Origin: Septoria linicola | Lineage: Eukaryota; Ascomycota; Dothideomycetes; Mycosphaerellales; Mycosphaerellaceae | Direction of reading: 5' to 3' | Assembly: GCA_024114885.1 (NCBI GenBank) | Contig: CP099425.1 | Coordinates: 62,001-126,000, forward strand | DNA: 64,000 nucleotides | Shown here: positions 59,336-64,000 of the stretch, in pieces | Numbering within the stretch: position 1 is the first letter of the stretch | Layout of the letters: each line of letters opens with the position of its first letter | Notes under the pieces: model-generated | What the model saw: only the letters and a program-made list of their open reading frames with translations | The model's database searches: none | What the model was told of the DNA's origin: nothing | Position numbers and translations under genes: made by a program

Positions 59336-59905
59336 CTATTTTCTATAGCTAAGATAAGTATCTATATAGCTAGTTACTTCTCTAAGCTTAACTTTTAAGT
59401 ATAGATTCTATATCTAATAGCTAACCTACTATCCTACTCCTTTTTCTAAGTCCCGAGCCTACTATCGCTATAAAAGTCAGCTGTCCCGAGCTACTTTCTA
59501 CTACTAGGTCTCAAAATCTAAGCTAGACCTATACTCTCGAAGCTCTTTTCTACTAGCGATTTCTAAGAATAGCTAAAAGTATTAGTTTCCGACTAAGAAT
59601 TCTTAAAGTTTAAGGTTTTCGGCCTATATAAAGGTAGAGAAGCTTGAATCCTTAGTAATAACGGCTCTAATAGCTCCTTTCTAGCTATTAATTATAGCGC
59701 TAGTAGTCTCTTATAATACGGAAAGCGCGATCTAGTAAGTCGACTAGGTATATAAAAAATAAGGCTCTTTTAAGTTAGTAGAGGTAACGACGATAGTATC
59801 TAAGTCTTAGTCCTTATTAGTAATAGTAAGGTATATACTATAGTAGTTAGTAGTAGCGTTAGTAGTATACGATAGCTACGGAAGCGTTAAGGTAAAGTGA
59901 ACTTT

Positions 59906-59930
59906 TAGTTATCTTTTTAAACGATAACTA
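59906..59930. repeat. Near-palindrome P3 of G3
   Basis: This 25-nt element has arms TAGTTATCTTT and AAACGATAACTA, one mismatch from perfect. It lies between pol and ORF3. Confidence 0.9.
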
Positions 59931-60603
59931 AAACCTTACGTAACTAAGCCTCGCGTATAGATCTCTAATCCTAACGGTAGTTACGCTACTACGATAAGGC
60001 ATATAATTAGACTACTTTCACGCTCTAAACGATCTCTTCTTCCTTATTAACTATTAATTAGTTACTATAGAGCCTTACTTCTATTAAGTTCGATTCTTAT
60101 CTTTCGTTACTACCTAGTAACGCTATATAGCTGTTTATATACGTAAGTAGTAACTAATATAATAGAAAACTCTATAACTAGTTACGCGCCCGACCCTCCT
60201 CGCTATTCAAGTCACTTATTACTAGTTACGCGCTTTATATCGCTCTAAGCTACTAATACGACTAATTAAAGACGTTCTCTTTCTCTATCGCGTATAAAGA
60301 ATAAGACTTCCCCTTTCTAGCGTTCTTTAACGCCTAAGCTATTAAGACTAGCGCTTTTACCTTCTACCTCGCTCGTTCGAAGTCCTATACAAGAACTACT
60401 TAGATAAGAGTCTCTAAAGAAACGACGAAAGATAACTTCTTTAAGTTCTATATAAGGTATAGCGCTCGCTCGTACTAATCGCGAAGGCTCTTTCGTTAGT
60501 TTCTAGGCCTTAAGCGGACCTCTTACTAGTATAACAAACCTTAATAACGCTACCGAAGCTATCCTATCGCTAGAAACGCTATAAGAATAGGAGGAGAGTA
60601 TCG

Positions 60604-63475
60604 ACTTAATACTTAAGTAAGTCGAGGAAGTAAACGATAGAATAAAGATCGGTATATTTAACTTCTTTAAACGCCTCTCGGCTAAGATTTTACCGAAGTA
60701 CCTTAACGCGTAGAGCGTAAAGCGTAATAATATAAAGAAGATATACTAAGAAGGCCGAGACTTAGTAAAAAAGAGAAACTTAATCTAGTAGTAGCTACGT
60801 ATAGAGTTTAGGTATAAGTAGAACTTCCTCTTCCTTAACTAAGTCTTATATAATAAAGAGATACTTAGGAACCTTCGTTAATAGTTAAATAAGTATAAAG
60901 GCGTCTTCGAAGAAAGCGAGCCTAAAGACTAGGTTTTCTTAGCGTAGTAAAAGTAAGATCGTTTCTATTAGTAGGTAGCGAACATATTCTCTTATAGCTA
61001 GCATTTTTAGCTATAGAGAAGTAAGAAGACTCCTAGCTCGTAAGGCTTAGGCTTTATTAATACGAACTTAGATAGGAGACGCTACTAGAACAAGTTTAAG
61101 GTAGAGCTCTCGTAGGTTAACGTATTTAGCTATAAGATAAGAGAAGCGCGCCTAGAGGCGGGCTATAGACTTGATTAGTACGGATTTATAGTCAAGCTTA
61201 CTAAAGGAGAGATCTTCGAAGAACCGACCTACGTATTCCTAGTAGTAGAGAAACAGCTCTTAATATCCTATAGACTATTACCTCCTCCTAGAAATCTAAG
61301 ATCTAATAGAAGACTCTCCTCCTCTACGCCTAAGAGCCTATCCTTATCTAGTCCTACTCGAAACTCTAGTTAAGAAGGAGAAGGAGAAGGCGATTTACTT
61401 ACGACTCTAGAGCCTCGTCTTAGAGATTCCGTATCGCCTAGTATTATATAGAGGCTAAAAGCTTAATTAGAGAAGTTAACGCTAAGCTCTATAAAGAAGC
61501 CTATATCTAAACCTATACCGACGTAGGCTCTTCGTAAGAGTAAGAGACTTACTAGAATTTACGCTAAAGAAACTATTATTAACTTGATCGAAACTTCTTC
61601 TATACTAAGTACTTTAGGTAATAGCGATCCTATATAAGATCAAGTTTTGCCTATAACGGAGCCGCTACTAGGTTCGTAACGCCTATCGCTAATCGTACTA
61701 GAAGATAATAGCGGAATTAAGCTAGAGAACGACTTAGAGCCTAATCTACGTTACTAGGCTTATATAAAGGATAGTATTACCTCTAAAGTCTACTACTATA
61801 TAATCGTTAGCGGAGCTCTTAAAGAAGTCGATAATATCTAGAAGAAGAAGAAGGTAGCTAAGAGCTACGCTTTAATTAATATTCTTCTATACCTTAGCTA
61901 GCCTCTTTATAAAGAATATATAACTAAAATAGGTAATACTATAGGTTTAAAGCTACTAAAGACGGCTAACGTAACGTATACCCTCTACTAGCGTATTGTT
62001 TAGATAGGTAGTATAGCCGATCTCTAAGCCCTTATCGCCTAGAATACTTAAAACTAGACGTAGTTTAAGCTAGAAGCGAATACTTTCTTCTCTAAGCTAG
62101 TAGGACGCTCTCGTCGTAGTAAGAAGAGTACTAATACTTAGGAACTAGAGGACGATATTAACGCCCTAATATACGAGATAGGTAGAAGCTATCTTAGACC
62201 CTTTTAGTTCGTAGTAACCGAAGTAGACTTAAAGGTTACTTCTAATATCTATTAGAGGGCTTAGGAGCTCTTAGACTATAATAGTAATAAGAGTACCTAG
62301 ACCGATTACGGCTTCCTCTTTTATTCTTCTTCTACTAGAGGCCTATTTTAGATCCTAGACTCTTTACTCGAAGCTATATAGTATAAGTTTATAGTATATC
62401 GATAGTATAACACGGCTATTAGTTAGTATAGGTAGTCTCGCGGTATATAGTACTCGCTATCCTAATAGCTTCTTCGCTAATATCCTTTACTATAGCTATA
62501 CTAGCTAGTTACTACTCTATATACGACTATTAAGTACGTAGCCTATCTATCTACTACCTTTTATATCTTCGACGATAAGGCTAGTTCTAACTACCTTAAC
62601 GGCTTCTAGTATATCGCCTTGAACGAGAATATACTACTTAAGGAGAAGAAGCTTAATTAGGTTTAATTTACGATCTCTCTAGACGATACTAGCGATAGAA
62701 GACGACTTTTACTAACCTCGGACACGATCGGTAATAGGCTCTTTAACCCTAAGGAGGCAAAGTAGCTAGTAAGGCGTATTATCGCTAATAAGTAAAGCTA
62801 TAGCACAGGTTTTATCGAAACTATACCTCTAGTAATTACTAACGAAATAAAAGCTAATCTTAAGCTTAGATAGAAGAACCCTTGTACTAAAGTAGGCTCG
62901 CTAGTTATTTCGTACTCCTACCTCCCTTAGTAGTATACTCGTACTAACGAAGAGTATCGTATAATTCCGATAGTGTTTCTAGCCTACTCTAATAGTCGTA
63001 CGTTAGATAAGCTACCTAATAGTAACTACGTTAACGTTCCTACGATCTATAGCGTATATCTCTACTACGAGTAGATACTCTTTATAGCTTCTAGTACTAT
63101 ATACTCTACGCGAGTAACAAAACCCTTCGCTACTAAGATACTTCTAACCGGCCTAGGCCCGATTTCTAATATCTTAGTAGGCCGAGTTCTATAGGCGGAT
63201 TAGGTAGTAAGTATAGAGATAAAGAAGCTCTTTAGTATAAGTAAGGAGGAGTTTAAGGTCTATATAGCTAAGTATTAGACTACGGCTAAAGCTTAGTTCG
63301 ATACTACCTACGCTATAGCTATAGACATTAAGGAGTAGGTGTTTAGCGAAGCTAGCTTTATAAGCGTAGATAGTAACTTAGAAGTATTAGTATCGAAGAA
63401 GAGAGAGGCTATTCCTAAGGAGATCTCTAAGGATATAGTAGAAGAGTAGCGTCTAGCGAATAATAATCGGATCTA
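60604..63475 (+). pseudogene. Decayed ORF3 of G3, unknown protein of about 950 codons
   Basis: Frame 3 stays coherent for about 2.9 kb, with TAA/TAG as the main interruptions, so a long protein once stood here on the same strand as pol. Readable stretches include FFKRLSAKILPKYLN near 60660, EAGYRLD and GFIVKLTKGEIFEEPTYVFL at about 61155-61240, a Pro/Ser-rich segment (RLLPPPRNLRSNRRLSSS) near 61280, and TKILLTGLGPISNILVGR near 63140. I recognise no family. No run of hydrophobic residues long enough for a membrane anchor was seen, which argues against an envelope protein. The 5' end is uncertain. G2 has the same ORF. Confidence 0.65.
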
Positions 63476-63491
63476 AGAAAATGTTTTTTAG

Positions 63492-63516
63492 TAGTTATCG
63501 TTAGAAAAGGTAACTA
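63492..63516. repeat. Near-palindrome P4 of G3
   Basis: This 25-nt element has arms TAGTTATCGTT and AAGGTAACTA. It lies between ORF3 and the polypurine tract. Confidence 0.85.
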
Positions 63517-63624
63517 TTTAATAGGCCTCTAATTAAAAGTTTAATAGACTTTAATAGAAAAACTAACTAGTTTTAAGTAATTCTAAGTAAGATCTACGAG
63601 TAGTTAGGTGTCTAGTTAGATACT

Positions 63625-63637
63625 AAGAAAGGGAGGA
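63625..63637 (+). other. Polypurine tract of G3
   Basis: AAGAAAGGGAGGA lies two bases before the 3' LTR. G2 has a matching purine run just right of its 3' LTR (36031). This is the expected primer for plus-strand DNA synthesis. Confidence 0.75.
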
Positions 63638-63639
63638 TT

Positions 63640-63917
63640 AGTAAAGTAAAGGCCTACCTATATACCGTACTTAGCGCTTTTAGTATAAAAGTAAGGTAGT
63701 AGCTCGTTTCTAAGATAGTAATATTTACTCTACTTAATTAATTTAATGTCCTACGGTCCTAGTATAGGCTCTTAGTCTTAGGACTACTAGTTTAAGCTCG
63801 TTACTACTAGTCAACATACGTATTACAAGACTATTACTCTCTAAACAGGTCTTGTTCTATAGCGACCGCTCTTATACCTACCTAGGAGGTTAGTATTAAG
63901 GTAGTTGTTATCTATTA
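63640..63917 (+). repeat. 3' LTR of G3
   Basis: This 278-bp LTR ends at CTATTA (63917). The atact duplication follows at 63918-63922, then Copia D resumes. Confidence 0.94.
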
Positions 63918-64000
63918 ATACTATATTGTCTTTTAAGAAGTATTAATTCTAAGTAATATATATCTAGAGACTAGTATCCTACTAAACTATATATAGGTTC

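Larger units (their letters stand above)
50789..63917 (+). mobile_element. Gypsy LTR retrotransposon G3, full length
   Basis: G3 is a 13,129-bp Ty3/Gypsy element on the plus strand with 278-bp LTRs, inserted in the gag region of Copia D. The duplication is atact (50784-50788 and 63918-63922). Layout: 5' LTR to 51066, primer-site candidate, leader, P1, gag-protease (frame 2), P2, RT-RNase H-integrase (frame 1), repeat-rich spacer, P3, ORF3 (frame 3), P4, polypurine tract, 3' LTR. It is inverted to G2 with 1.8 kb of Copia D between. All ORFs are broken by TAA/TAG from RIP, while CpG remains common. Confidence 0.95.
32190..64000 (-). mobile_element. Copia LTR retrotransposon, copy D (split by G2 and G3, continues off the window)
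   Basis: Copy D is a heavily RIP-mutated member of the same 6.3-kb Copia family on the minus strand. Its pieces are 32190-35753, 48994-50788 and 63918-64000. Alignment with copy B puts the last base near B position 9950, so about 870 bp, including the 5' LTR, lie beyond the window. G2 interrupts the integrase region and G3 the gag region. The protease codon matches the D-S-Y decay of copies A and C (49861-49863). The five bases before the LTR are tattc; their partner lies off the window. RNase H to integrase lies at about 33080-35753, and integrase to gag at 48994-50788. Confidence 0.93.

Noticed and set aside
60604..63475. ORF3 as a retroviral-type envelope gene
   Set aside because: No signal peptide, long hydrophobic anchor or cysteine pattern could be read, even allowing for RIP damage.

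Overview
The window reads as nuclear DNA of a filamentous ascomycete (Pezizomycotina, most likely Dothideomycetes; the class is an inference from gene style). A gene island of about 10 kb with ordinary base composition (about 21.15-31.35 kb) sits between two AT-rich blocks made of transposons. The blocks carry the signature of repeat-induced point mutation (RIP): TpA in excess, CpA/TpG scarce, CpG kept. Former Gln and Trp codons appear throughout as in-frame TAA/TAG.

Left block (1-21153): the 3' part of a Gypsy LTR (1-186), a hAT transposase remnant (187-1356), unassigned AT-rich DNA, then a nest of three Copia elements of one 6.3-kb family. The outer copy A (+, 1824-20729) is split by copy B (-, 4518-10816) and copy C (+, 13131-19431). 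All three have matching 5-bp target-site duplications (agtat, cttta, gtata). Copies B and C keep far more CpA/TpG than A, which agrees with their later arrival.

Gene island: a short-chain dehydrogenase broken by RIP and frameshifts (21154-22017); a propionyl-CoA-carboxylase-type carboxyltransferase (22772-24535, +); a serine-dependent glutaminase with a C-terminal STAS-like domain and one intron (24629-26138, -); a mitochondrial PPR-like protein resembling complex I assembly factor CIA84 (26396-28969, -); mitochondrial ribosomal protein bS18m/Rsm18 (29187-29969, +), divergent from the CIA84-like gene over 217 bp; and the N-terminal fragment of an amidase (30777-31346, +), cut off before its catalytic serines.

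Right block (about 31480-64000): unassigned RIP-mutated DNA, then Copia copy D (-), which starts at 32190 and runs off the window. Copy D is split by two full-length 13.1-13.2-kb Gypsy elements: G2 (-, 35754-48988) and G3 (+, 50789-63917), each with 278-bp LTRs. The Gypsy family has a gag-protease ORF, an RT-RNase H-integrase ORF and a third long ORF of unknown function.

The least explained structure is a 25-nt near-palindrome present four times in each Gypsy element, at matching places: before gag, between the gag-protease and pol ORFs, between pol and ORF3, and between ORF3 and the polypurine tract. Nothing in the known Gypsy cis-element set accounts for it. No tRNA, rRNA or CRISPR array was recognised.
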